A DNA stretch of 17,858 bases from JBDREF01 sp043820045 (GCA_043820045.1 JBDREF010000370.1:1-17858); one strand, 5' to 3'. Numbered from the stretch's first letter, positions 7,890-14,333 are shown. The notes: generated from the letters alone by a model not told the origin. A program made the numbers and translations.

Positions 7890-8287
7890 TGTCTATATAT
7901 CCCTGCACCGAATCCCCATTTAGCGACCTGGTCCCTAATGGAATCGTCGATACTCTAACGATTTAGCCCCCAATCTGCAAGGGTAATTTCACGATTTACC
8001 GTGAGGGAGCACAGACACTGATGACCACTGTTGTTTTAGACGCGGATTAACGCAGATTTGCACGGTCTTGTCTATCCTTCGACATTGGATGTTCGATGTT
8101 CGTTATTCGATATTCAAGCCCCCTCTATCCCGTTATCTTGTCGAAAGTCTAACCGATCCGCCGTCATTCCGAGCCCGGCCGAGGAATCTGTCGAGAACTG
8201 TCATTCCTGCGAAGGCAGGAATCCATGCCAGATACAAAACAGAAATAGGAAAAAGAGAAATGCTTAAGCTGTCCCCCGATTTCTAAT
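7890..8287. other. Gene-free spacer between the carB promoter region and the 8288-9010 gene
   Basis: I see no convincing gene here. The stretch must hold the promoter of the carBA operon, but no box pair stood out. It contains a small hairpin tcacg/cgtga (7989-8004), a degenerate 7- to 8-bp tandem run of gatgttc-like units (8088-8115), and two ATTCC/GGAAT elements listed separately. Two plus-strand frames (about 8058-8286) run through these repeats and lack ribosome sites. Confidence 0.5.
8163..8225. repeat. Two adjacent ATTCC/GGAAT palindromic elements
   Basis: The first has arms attcc (8166-8170) and ggaat (8183-8187) around a GC-rich core. The second has 8-bp perfect arms attcctgc (8203-8210) and gcaggaat (8215-8222) with loop gaag. 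The second resembles the short dRS3-type palindromes described in Neisseria (ATTCCC-N8-GGGAAT) in layout. They lie 3' of the minus-strand gene ending at 8288, so they would be transcribed and fold. Confidence 0.55.
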
Positions 8288-9010
8288 TCAATAAACAAGA
8301 TTGACAGAATCGAAGAACTTTCTTACAGAATCAACTATAGCGGCAAAATGGACACCGGCTTTAACGATCAGGTCCGGGTCTTGAGTTCTTCCTTCATTAA
8401 GTTTGCAGAATGTCCCTGCGATCATGCAGACACGATCCCACATGTCCTTCGCACGATGAAAATGATAAGCACCTGAATACATTGTTAGTCTTTCATTCAG
8501 AATATTTGATAATTCAAGGTCCAAGTTGGGATGGTCCTTGGCAAAAGTCAACATGAACTTGATATAGACGGCGTCCAGGACGGCGCTTCGTTTGGTATTA
8601 AACTGTCCCAGAACAGCAGTTGTTCCGTAGTCCACAGCAAAATAGGCCAAGAAAGTAGCTTCCGCCATGAACTCATTTCTTTCTGTGAATTGAGGGGGGA
8701 CAACTTCCCTGTGCAATGGTTGTACCAACCAGGGTCCAGGTGCATCTTCGTCTGCCCATTCTGAAGCGCAAAGCAGAACAAGAAATTCTGCGATGTCTTC
8801 TATGTGCATTGACTTTTTGATGTTCTCTTGCCTCCGCAGTGTTATCAGAGACGTAGTGCAGTCAGAGCCTTCTTTCGCTTGGCCTTCAGTTTTAGCTTTT
8901 GCTATTTCTTGAATCATTTCCCACTGTGCTATCCCTTCTTTTCGCCAGCCGGAATACCCAAGATGTACAAGCGCGTATGCCCCTGCTGCAAGTAGTCCAA
9001 CAATGTTCAT
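8288..9010 (-). CDS. Membrane-anchored hypothetical protein, 240 aa
   Basis: I do not recognise the family. The frame is open from 9046, but the start at 9010 is chosen because GGAGGA (complement of 9017-9022) lies 6 nt before that ATG. The N-terminus has one hydrophobic helix (about residues 3-20, IVGLLAAGAYALVHLGYSGW), a likely signal anchor. The rest is mostly helical and soluble-looking, with an aromatic/acidic middle (EWADEDAPGPW) and a helical C-terminal half. No catalytic motif could be named. It is second in an operon: the upstream gene stops 37 bp before this start. Base composition is AT-richer than in the car genes. Confidence 0.75.
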   Translation of the reverse strand: MNIVGLLAAGAYALVHLGYSGWRKEGIAQWEMIQEIAKAKTEGQAKEGSDCTTSLITLRRQENIKKSMHIEDIAEFLVLLCASEWADEDAPGPWLVQPLHREVVPPQFTERNEFMAEATFLAYFAVDYGTTAVLGQFNTKRSAVLDAVYIKFMLTFAKDHPNLDLELSNILNERLTMYSGAYHFHRAKDMWDRVCMIAGTFCKLNEGRTQDPDLIVKAGVHFAAIVDSVRKFFDSVNLVY

Positions 9011-9046
9011 TTTCAATCCTCCAAAGAATTTTCGGATTAACGCCAA

Positions 9047-9529
9047 TCAGGCGAGAGGCAATGGACATTCGTTGACATTATTCTCCTTCACATCATCAGC
9101 CCAATATATTTTTGCAATTTTGGGAACCTTTGAGGCTGGAAGACGAAGGATATAATCTCTGGATTCGTAACCGCTCAACTTTGTAGTAGGCTGAGGTTGT
9201 CTTTCCCACCAAAGCGGATGTTGCTCGTCTAATGACTGATCGTCAAGAAGCACCTTGATATTTCTGGCTTCACCCTTGCTATTGTTTTCAATACGGAGCT
9301 TTCTTACTTTTCGAGAGAGATGAAAATAAGCAGATAAGAATGCTGCCTTTTCTTCAGAACGCCTTTCTTCTTCGATCTCAAGTTTCCGCCTTTCAATACT
9401 GTGCATCTTCAAGAAGGAAAGTACGGCGAAGCCGAGAGATCCATACGAAATGACATTATTGGTGCGGAACGAAATAGCACAAATGAGCACCACAAGAGCA
9501 AGCAAAATCCAAAGCGTTTTGGTTTTCAT
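9047..9529 (-). CDS. Small membrane protein with two N-terminal helices and a coiled coil, 160 aa
   Basis: Family not recognised. The ATG at 9529 is supported by AAGGAAGG (complement of 9537-9544), 7 nt upstream. Two hydrophobic segments (about 5-20 and 26-42) form a membrane hairpin. A highly charged helix follows (about 46-65, rich in Glu, Arg and Lys), then a domain beginning LRIENNSKGEARNIKVLLDD. That pattern resembles the beta-sandwich seen in many uncharacterised membrane proteins with the phrase 'IEN-G-G-A-N'. It is first in a two-gene operon with the membrane-anchored protein at 8288-9010, so the two probably act together at the membrane. Confidence 0.75.
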   Translation of the reverse strand: MKTKTLWILLALVVLICAISFRTNNVISYGSLGFAVLSFLKMHSIERRKLEIEEERRSEEKAAFLSAYFHLSRKVRKLRIENNSKGEARNIKVLLDDQSLDEQHPLWWERQPQPTTKLSGYESRDYILRLPASKVPKIAKIYWADDVKENNVNECPLPLA

Positions 9530-9919
9530 AATCTCGCCTTCCTTATGAAGTTCCTCAGATTTCCCCGATCACCTCGACAATACTATATCGGTAGAATGTT
9601 GAGGGATTAGCAGGAAAACAATAAGATTCACAAGATAATATCTGGGTGCGCCCATTTACCCTGTACGTCCGATACCATCTGAGTTCGATAATATCCCTGA
9701 AAAGGAAATGGTGTAGCCCTCTGCGAGAGTCCGAGCACGGTGAGGAAAGGTTTCGGTCGTTTTACGGGCCAGGAAATGCGCATTTCACAGAACCTCGCTC
9801 AAGATTACCCAGTGGTGAGCCGATAGAAAAGTGGAATCCAAAAGTAGACAATTTGTCTCCGCAAGTCGGCAGCATTGCGAAGCCGGATTGATACGAGAGT
9901 GAGAACGGAGCTTGAGTCT
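9530..9919. other. Divergent intergenic region
   Basis: This region lies between the minus-strand membrane operon and the plus-strand 9920 gene and should carry both promoters, but I found no box pair I would defend. A plus-strand frame of 81 codons from GTG 9646 to 9891 has no ribosome site and a composition I cannot separate from non-coding, so it is not called. No repeat element or RNA gene was recognised. Confidence 0.4.
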
Positions 9920-10597
9920 ATGGGCGATATTCCAAAAAATACAAAAGGCGGCAAGGGACCGGCCTCACCTTTGGAGCAAACGCAAGCAATCCTTAACGAA
10001 ATCAACGAACGGATTAGGGGTTTAGAATGGTCGGAATTCCTGGCCAAGTTGGACAAGAACAATGACTTTGCTGACAAAGACAAAATCATAGTAAATGATA
10101 TTAGGATAGAACGCGCCGAAGAGGGAGAGGCCGCCGACCGGGAGCCAATAGAAGCTATCGAAGAAGTAAGAGCGTCAGAACGTTTACAACGAGACTGCAA
10201 ATACGTAGAAGGGTTTTGTCAGCTAACTATCAGGTGTAAGAGAGACAACCGGGAAGCAATTGAGGCGGCCACAAAGGTCTTGAAATGGCTTCGGAAGGTC
10301 GAGAGGGGGCACTACGGACATTGGAGGGAGCTGAAGGATACGGTCTTTATTCTTATGGAAGCGTTGCGGGCTAACAATGAAGATGTATTGTTATCAAGTC
10401 CCGGCATGCCACCAAATCCACCGGGGGTGAAAGACACAGAACATCCTGCTCCCTCAAGATGGACAAAGGCGAAGGTCGTCTTCAGGAAAGTTCCAAATTG
10501 GGTTTACTTTCTCGCCGCTCTGCTTACATGTTTATACCATTTAGGGTGCCTCGAATCAGTTAAGATGTTCGTTTACAGGCTATTTACTCACACGTGA
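9920..10597 (+). CDS. Hypothetical tail-anchored helical protein, 225 aa
   Basis: Unrecognised. The frame is open from 9875, but ATG 9920 is preferred because GGAG at 9907-9910 precedes it by 9 nt. The product is highly charged and helical in its first two thirds (for example EQTQAILNEINERIRGLEW and a Glu-rich stretch). A proline-rich linker (about 170-182, PGMPPNPPGVKD) leads to a single C-terminal hydrophobic helix (about 197-215, VYFLAALLTCLYHLGCL). That layout indicates a cytoplasmic helical domain fixed in the membrane by its tail. There is no catalytic motif. It is divergent from the two membrane genes at 8288-9529 and shares their AT-rich style, so all three may have arrived together. 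Confidence 0.7.
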   Translation: MGDIPKNTKGGKGPASPLEQTQAILNEINERIRGLEWSEFLAKLDKNNDFADKDKIIVNDIRIERAEEGEAADREPIEAIEEVRASERLQRDCKYVEGFCQLTIRCKRDNREAIEAATKVLKWLRKVERGHYGHWRELKDTVFILMEALRANNEDVLLSSPGMPPNPPGVKDTEHPAPSRWTKAKVVFRKVPNWVYFLAALLTCLYHLGCLESVKMFVYRLFTHT

Positions 10598-10629
10598 GAA
10601 GAATTTTCTTCAGCGTTGCCGAATCAAGC

Positions 10630-10650
10630 CACGAGTCACGAATCACGGGT
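10630..10650. repeat. Three tandem 7-mers of cacgagt type
   Basis: The units cacgagt (10630), cacgaat (10637) and cacgggt (10644) stand head to tail. This is a short degenerate tandem repeat just downstream of the tail-anchored gene, in non-coding DNA. Confidence 0.5.
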
Positions 10651-10761
10651 AACTGGAAGAGAAAACTAACGTAAGTTTCGTCTCGAGTTGTCAAAATAAT
10701 GACGATCGGTTACGATAGGTATTGATTTTGATATTGTTCCATTTTGGGAGGTACAGAGAAT

Positions 10762-10818
10762 ATGAAAGTCAGGATATATTTTGTACTGTTGGCCGCAGTT
10801 TTAGCAGCGACCCGGTGA
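10762..10818 (+). pseudogene. Stub of a secreted-protein gene: signal peptide then stop
   Basis: A strong ribosome site GGGAGG (10746-10751) lies 10 nt before ATG 10762. The frame reads MKVRIYFVLLAAVLAATR and stops at 10816-10818. Those 18 residues are a textbook start of a signal peptide: basic N-terminus, then a hydrophobic Leu/Ala/Val run. The stop falls inside a perfect 13-bp tandem duplication (10813-10838), followed by repeat DNA. The simplest reading is that a gene for an exported protein was cut off by insertion or deletion just after its signal peptide. Alternatives are a real 18-aa leader peptide or chance. Confidence 0.4.
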
Positions 10819-10838
10819 TTAATTCCGGTGATTAATTC
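10813..10838. repeat. Perfect 13-bp tandem duplication
   Basis: The unit cggtgattaattc occurs twice without a mismatch (10813-10825 and 10826-10838). The first copy contains the stop codon of the signal-peptide stub. Perfect identity suggests a recent slip or an insertion footprint. Confidence 0.7.
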
Positions 10839-10840
10839 GG

Positions 10841-10973
10841 GGGACACCTTACTTAATTCAGCCACATGAAGCCGTGTAAATCAGTGAAATCTGTGTCTAA
10901 TATTTTCGACAAGATAACAGGAAAACTGTGTCCATTAATGTCCTCCGTAAGTCCCGTCAGGGACACCTTACGG
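10841..10973. repeat. Segment bounded by gggacaccttac direct repeats, ending in a strong hairpin
   Basis: The 12-mer gggacaccttac occurs at 10841-10852 and again at 10960-10971. The second copy forms the right side of a hairpin: ccgtaag (10945-10951) pairs with cttacgg (10967-10973), and tccc (10952-10955) pairs with ggga (10960-10963) around loop gtca. Between the copies lies another relative of the gataacagga repeat (about 10911-10922). The layout suggests a small non-autonomous element or a pile-up of insertions; no transposase is present. Confidence 0.5.
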
Positions 10974-11443
10974 TGGAATCCCAAAGACAATCGTGGTTTC
11001 TTTCATCGGACTTTTCTTCGCTGCTATGCGATGGAGTAAGCCTGAAATGACGTAAAGTAAGCTAACTATATCACTGAGAAGGCTTACTATGCGATAGAGT
11101 AAGCCTGAAATATCGTAAAGTAAGCTAACTTTGCCTTGAGTAAGTTGACTTGGACACGAGGTAAGCTAACTTAGCCATCAAGTAAGCTTACTCTGTCACA
11201 GAGTTGGCTTACTATGTGTTGAAGTAAGCTAACTTAGCCACGGAGTAAGTTTACTCGGTCACGAAGTGGGTTCACTTTGCCGCGGAGTAAGCTTCCGTCG
11301 GCACATTGCAAGCCCGCTTTGTCGCTGTTTCGGCTCACATCATCATGTCCCGGGCAACTCCAGAGCTGTCGCAGGGTGTTTCTTATCGGATGCATCAACG
11401 CAGGGAGTGAAAAGGAGATATTCTGGTTTGTAGTGCGAGTCAC
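10968..11443 (-). pseudogene. Decayed coiled-coil heptad-repeat gene overlapping the 21-bp array
   Basis: Read on the minus strand, the array spells heptads with Val or Ile at one position and Leu three residues later, the a/d spacing of a coiled coil. From GTG 11443 the frame gives a non-repetitive 47-residue lead, then DGSLLRG, KVNPLRD, RVNLLRG, stop (11234-11236), VSLLQH, IVSQLCD, RVSLLDG, stop (11171-11173), VSLPRV, QVNLLK. One unit (11119-11138) is 20 bp instead of 21. Allowing for that missing base, the frame continues KVSLLYD, ISGLLYR, IVSLLSD, IVSLLYV, ISGLLHR and a 19-residue tail to a stop at 10968-10970. Twelve or so heptads keeping one pattern is hard to explain by chance. The two stops and the frameshift mean it is not an intact gene. 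I see no ribosome site before 11443. Function unknown. Confidence 0.4.
11014..11348. repeat. Tandem array of 21-bp units with a 63-bp higher-order period
   Basis: Units begin at 11035, 11056, 11077, 11098, 11119, 11139, 11160, 11181, 11202, 11223, 11244, 11265, 11286 and 11307. More diverged partial units are visible at 11014 and 11328. The unit is agtaagctnact plus nine less conserved bases; several units hold the near-perfect palindrome agtaagcttact. Every third unit is more alike: 11035 and 11098 differ at 2 of 21 positions, and 11160 and 11223 share cttagcca. The basic 21-mer has therefore been copied as a 63-bp trimer. Units decay towards both ends. The plus-strand frames are closed by TAA; see the minus-strand heptad reading. 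Confidence 0.9.
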
Positions 11444-11544
11444 GGATTCTGAAATACCAGCACGGCGGAATACGGGCAGGTGAGCAGTAGAGCCGTTGGC
11501 CGGACTGGATTAAGAGTATTCATGGGCAATAGCGACAAAACCGC
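11349..11544. other. Gene-free stretch between the repeat array and the Tat-protein promoter
   Basis: No gene on the plus strand is convincing. A 68-codon plus-strand frame (11277-11483) overlaps the array and has no ribosome site. On the minus strand this stretch holds the non-repetitive lead of the decayed heptad frame, which stays open up to about 11513. Confidence 0.4.
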
Positions 11545-11573
11545 TTGACAGCAGCCTCGACTGGGTATATTTC
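11545..11573 (+). promoter_or_regulatory. Candidate sigma-70 promoter of the Tat-exported protein gene
   Basis: A perfect TTGACA (11545-11550) is followed by a 17-bp spacer and TATTTC (11568-11573), a fair -10 box. The start codon at 11666 follows about 90 nt later. No operator-like palindrome overlaps the boxes. Confidence 0.5.
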
Positions 11574-11665
11574 TCTAATTGTGGAAGGCTTTGTGGGAGG
11601 TATAAGCAGGTGTCCGGATGCTGTCCGGTGAGTTTGGCAGTTTATCAATGCTCGGGAGGCTAACC

Positions 11666-13225
11666 ATGAAAACGTATAAGAATTTGAGCGGATGCTCGTT
11701 TTGCGGGATTAACAGGCGGGAATTTTTGACGGGCTGTGCGGCGTGTGTGGGAACGGCGGGGCTGCTGGCTGGGCCGTCGAAACTCATGGCGGCGGCTAAT
11801 GACAAGATGCGTATTCGGGTTATCTATTCGCTTCACGCCGTAAAGCAGGCCCAGCCGGACTGGCCTAATATCGGATTCGATTTCGGGCCGGTAATGGAGC
11901 GGATTAACGCGGACCTTAAAAAGGGGTGCCCCGAGTTCGAGTTCACTTCGTCCATGGCTACAGGGCCGGAAGAGGCCAAGAAGATACTCGAAGCGGACGG
12001 CTCCGGCGGGATTGACGGCTATATCGTCTATCAGATGAACTGCTGGAATCGCGTGGTTCAGACGATTGCGGAATCCGGCAAGCCGGTGCTTTACGTTGAT
12101 TTTCAGTATGGAGGCAGCGGCGGATTCCTTGTTTACACTGCGGCATTCCTGCGCAGCGGAGCAGGCAACGTGGGTTTCGTGGCATCCTCGGATATGAAGG
12201 ATGTAATCGCGGCAGTGAAGTGCTTCAAAGCTGTCGGGCGCGGAGGGCCGGCATCCGGCTTTGCCGCGGCGACAGCGAGAGTAAGAAACAGCCGGATGCC
12301 GGGAGTGGGGAACATGCGATGCAAGCCCGACACGCTGCCTGCCGTATCGACGGATGATTGTATCAGGCGGATGAAGGAGTCGAAAATCTTAGCGGCTCGG
12401 GACCAGAATTCCGGTCCGGCCGGCGAGACGATGGGGATAGCCACCGAGAACATCTCGTTTGCCGAGGTCAACGCGGCCTGGGAGAGTGCCGACAAGGACG
12501 CGGCAAGGGCGGTTGCGGCCGGATGGAAAAAGGATGCCACAGATGTTATTGGCGTTTCGGATGAGACGTTAGAGACATCGGCGGCGATGTACCTGGGCAT
12601 GAAGGCGGTTCTGAAGAAACACGGGGCCAATGCGATTGCGATCAATTGTCTGGGCGGCTTCTACGGCAAGCATATCCATGCCTATCCATGCCTGGGATTT
12701 CACCAGTTGAACAACGAGGGATTGGTGGGGGCTTGTGAATGCGACATACGGTCCACGGCGACTATGCTGATGATAGGGGCGCTGACGGGTGGGCGGCCGA
12801 GTTTCATTTCTGACCCGGTGATCGATACTGCCAAGCGGCAGATCATCTACGCTCATTGTGTAGCGCCGAACAAGATGTTCGGTCCCGACGGGCCAACGAA
12901 TCCGTTTGCGATATTGACACATTCCGAGGACCGGCAGGGTGCTTCTGTGCGTTCGATTCTGCCCTTGGGGTATATGACAACAACGCTGGAGATCAGACAG
13001 CCGCAGAAGGAAATCCTGATGCATCTGGGCAAGGCGGTTGACAATGATCCTGACGACCGGGCGTGCCGGACAAAGCTTGCGGCTGAGCCGGTGGGTGATA
13101 TCGAGAAGCTTTTCGGGATGTGGGACCAGTGGGGCTGGCACCGCGTGACGTGCTACGGGGACTTAAAGGAGCCTGTGCATGCGTTGGCGGATGCAATCGG
13201 ATGGAAGGTGATCGAGGAGGCATGA
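11666..13225 (+). CDS. Tat-exported protein resembling fucose/arabinose isomerase family
   Basis: The 519-aa product probably belongs to the fucose/arabinose isomerase-like superfamily, but the substrate is unknown. ATG 11666 is chosen over the in-frame ATG at 11618 because GGGAGG (11654-11659) lies 6 nt upstream and the Tat motif then sits near the N-terminus. A twin-arginine signal (N16-R17-R18-E19-F20-L21) precedes a hydrophobic stretch, with cleavage likely near Met41-Ala44. The N-terminal half has alternating strands and helices (IYSLHAVKQ, GIDGYIVYQMNCWNR). The C-terminal part, around YPCLGFHQLNNEGLVGACE and DIRSTATMLMIGALTGGRPS, is the isomerase-like section. Unusually, the signal region holds two CxxC pairs, C10/C13 and C24/C27. 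Export would put it in the periplasm, odd for a sugar isomerase, so a lyase, hydrolase or binding role is possible. It has its own promoter. Confidence 0.65.
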   Translation: MKTYKNLSGCSFCGINRREFLTGCAACVGTAGLLAGPSKLMAAANDKMRIRVIYSLHAVKQAQPDWPNIGFDFGPVMERINADLKKGCPEFEFTSSMATGPEEAKKILEADGSGGIDGYIVYQMNCWNRVVQTIAESGKPVLYVDFQYGGSGGFLVYTAAFLRSGAGNVGFVASSDMKDVIAAVKCFKAVGRGGPASGFAAATARVRNSRMPGVGNMRCKPDTLPAVSTDDCIRRMKESKILAARDQNSGPAGETMGIATENISFAEVNAAWESADKDAARAVAAGWKKDATDVIGVSDETLETSAAMYLGMKAVLKKHGANAIAINCLGGFYGKHIHAYPCLGFHQLNNEGLVGACECDIRSTATMLMIGALTGGRPSFISDPVIDTAKRQIIYAHCVAPNKMFGPDGPTNPFAILTHSEDRQGASVRSILPLGYMTTTLEIRQPQKEILMHLGKAVDNDPDDRACRTKLAAEPVGDIEKLFGMWDQWGWHRVTCYGDLKEPVHALADAIGWKVIEEA

Positions 13226-13378
13226 TCATAAGTTGCAGGAAGGGCCGAACCGCTCGATTGCCTGTGCTCGATGAAAAGGAAATTTTGATTGGAGAATAAC
13301 AACCCGCATGGGCAGGCCACGGTTGTATGGATTCCCGACGGATGTCGTCTGATATGTGGGTATTCGACGAGACTTTTT

Positions 13379-13408
13379 TTGAACTTATCGCTTGCTCGGC
13401 CGTATAAA
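13379..13408 (+). promoter_or_regulatory. Candidate promoter of the metallophosphoesterase gene
   Basis: TTGAAC (13379-13384), an 18-bp spacer and TATAAA (13403-13408) give a good box pair. The start codon at 13443 is 34 nt further on, which leaves a short leader. It supports separate transcription from the gene ending at 13225. Confidence 0.45.
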
Positions 13409-13442
13409 GCACTTTATCCTCTGGCTGGGGATACTGTACATT

Positions 13443-14333
13443 ATGGGTAAGGACATTAAACGAATATCAGACGGCAAGGTATCAGCTAACCGGGGGCACT
13501 ATTTGAAAGGTGCAGCTCTGGGAACTTTGGGTTTCTGCACTCGCTGGGCAGTCGATGCTCACGGAATCGGACCGGAATGGATCGAAGTAGTGGAGATTGA
13601 CCTGCACCTGCAAAGTCCCTATCGCCGACTGCATGGCACACGCATAGCGCACATCAGCGATCTTCATCTTGGCAGGACGGTGAGCGGCGGGTATTTGAGC
13701 CGTTGCATCGAGCGGATTAATCTTCTCGATGTCGATGTAGTGTTGATGACGGGAGACTACATTACTTATGATATTCGAGGCAGGTATAGAGAAAAGATCG
13801 TCGCTCTGCTCGGCAACATTCAAAGCCGCTTCGGTTCCTACGCTTGCCTGGGTAATCACGATTATGGTATTCGCAGCCTGCCGAACAGCAGCCGCGATCG
13901 TCTGCTGCACGGGCTGGTACGGGGCATGGAGGCCAGTGGAATCACCGTTTTGCGGAATGAATCAAGCGTTTTGAACATCGATGGTCACCCGCTTTGGTTT
14001 GTGGGTTTGGGTGATCTGAAAGTCGGTGACTTCAGGCCGCATGAGGCCTTCGCCAACGTGCCCACGGGACAGGCGACTATCGCGATGATACATAATCCCC
14101 GCGGAGTTGAACATTTGGGTGAATTCGCAGCGCATGCGGTGATGAGCGGACACACGCACGGGAGAAAATCGAGCGGTTCGGCCGGCCTGCCGTGGACAAA
14201 CGGGCGCAGACGTTTTCACGCGGGCATGTACGAAGTTGAAGGCAAGAAGCTATATGTAAACCGCGGACTGGGCCGGGTTGGCAGAGCACGCTTCAACGTA
14301 AGGCCGGAAATTACGGTCTTTACTCTGCGTTGA
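13443..14333 (+). CDS. YkuE/YaeI-like metallophosphoesterase
   Basis: A calcineurin-like phosphoesterase of 296 aa with all metal-binding motifs: D73-x-H75 in ISDLHLG, G104-D105 in LMTGDY, G137-N-H-D140 in CLGNHDYG, His217 in AMIHNP, and SGHTHG (235-240). The C-terminal YVNRGLG followed by RPEITVFTL is typical of the YkuE group, whose members are membrane-associated or exported and thought to act on phosphate esters of lipids or similar substrates. ATG 13443 is preferred to the open frame's TTG at 13392: gggga lies about 12 nt before it and the promoter -10 box overlaps the region upstream. The N-terminus holds RGHYLKGAALGTLG (17-30), which looks like a Tat signal with the second arginine replaced by glycine. 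The sugar-isomerase-like gene lies 217 bp upstream. Confidence 0.9.
   Translation: MGKDIKRISDGKVSANRGHYLKGAALGTLGFCTRWAVDAHGIGPEWIEVVEIDLHLQSPYRRLHGTRIAHISDLHLGRTVSGGYLSRCIERINLLDVDVVLMTGDYITYDIRGRYREKIVALLGNIQSRFGSYACLGNHDYGIRSLPNSSRDRLLHGLVRGMEASGITVLRNESSVLNIDGHPLWFVGLGDLKVGDFRPHEAFANVPTGQATIAMIHNPRGVEHLGEFAAHAVMSGHTHGRKSSGSAGLPWTNGRRRFHAGMYEVEGKKLYVNRGLGRVGRARFNVRPEITVFTLR

Noticed and set aside
9700..9830. Possible structured RNA (gaggaaagg-like phrase reminiscent of RNase P RNA)
   Set aside because: Only a short phrase matches. The conserved RNase P helices and the closing segment are absent.
9646..9891. 81-codon frame starting at GTG, between the membrane operon and the tail-anchored gene
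   Set aside because: No ribosome site and no recognisable or clearly protein-like pattern. Kept as gene-free spacer.
11014..11348. CRISPR array as an explanation of the 21-bp repeats
   Set aside because: Units are contiguous with no unique spacers of constant length, repeats are degenerate, and no cas gene is near.
12133..12645. 170-codon minus-strand frame inside the isomerase-like gene, and a 190-codon one at 12569-13141
   Set aside because: Both overlap a gene with a clear start, Tat signal and domain pattern; shadow frames.
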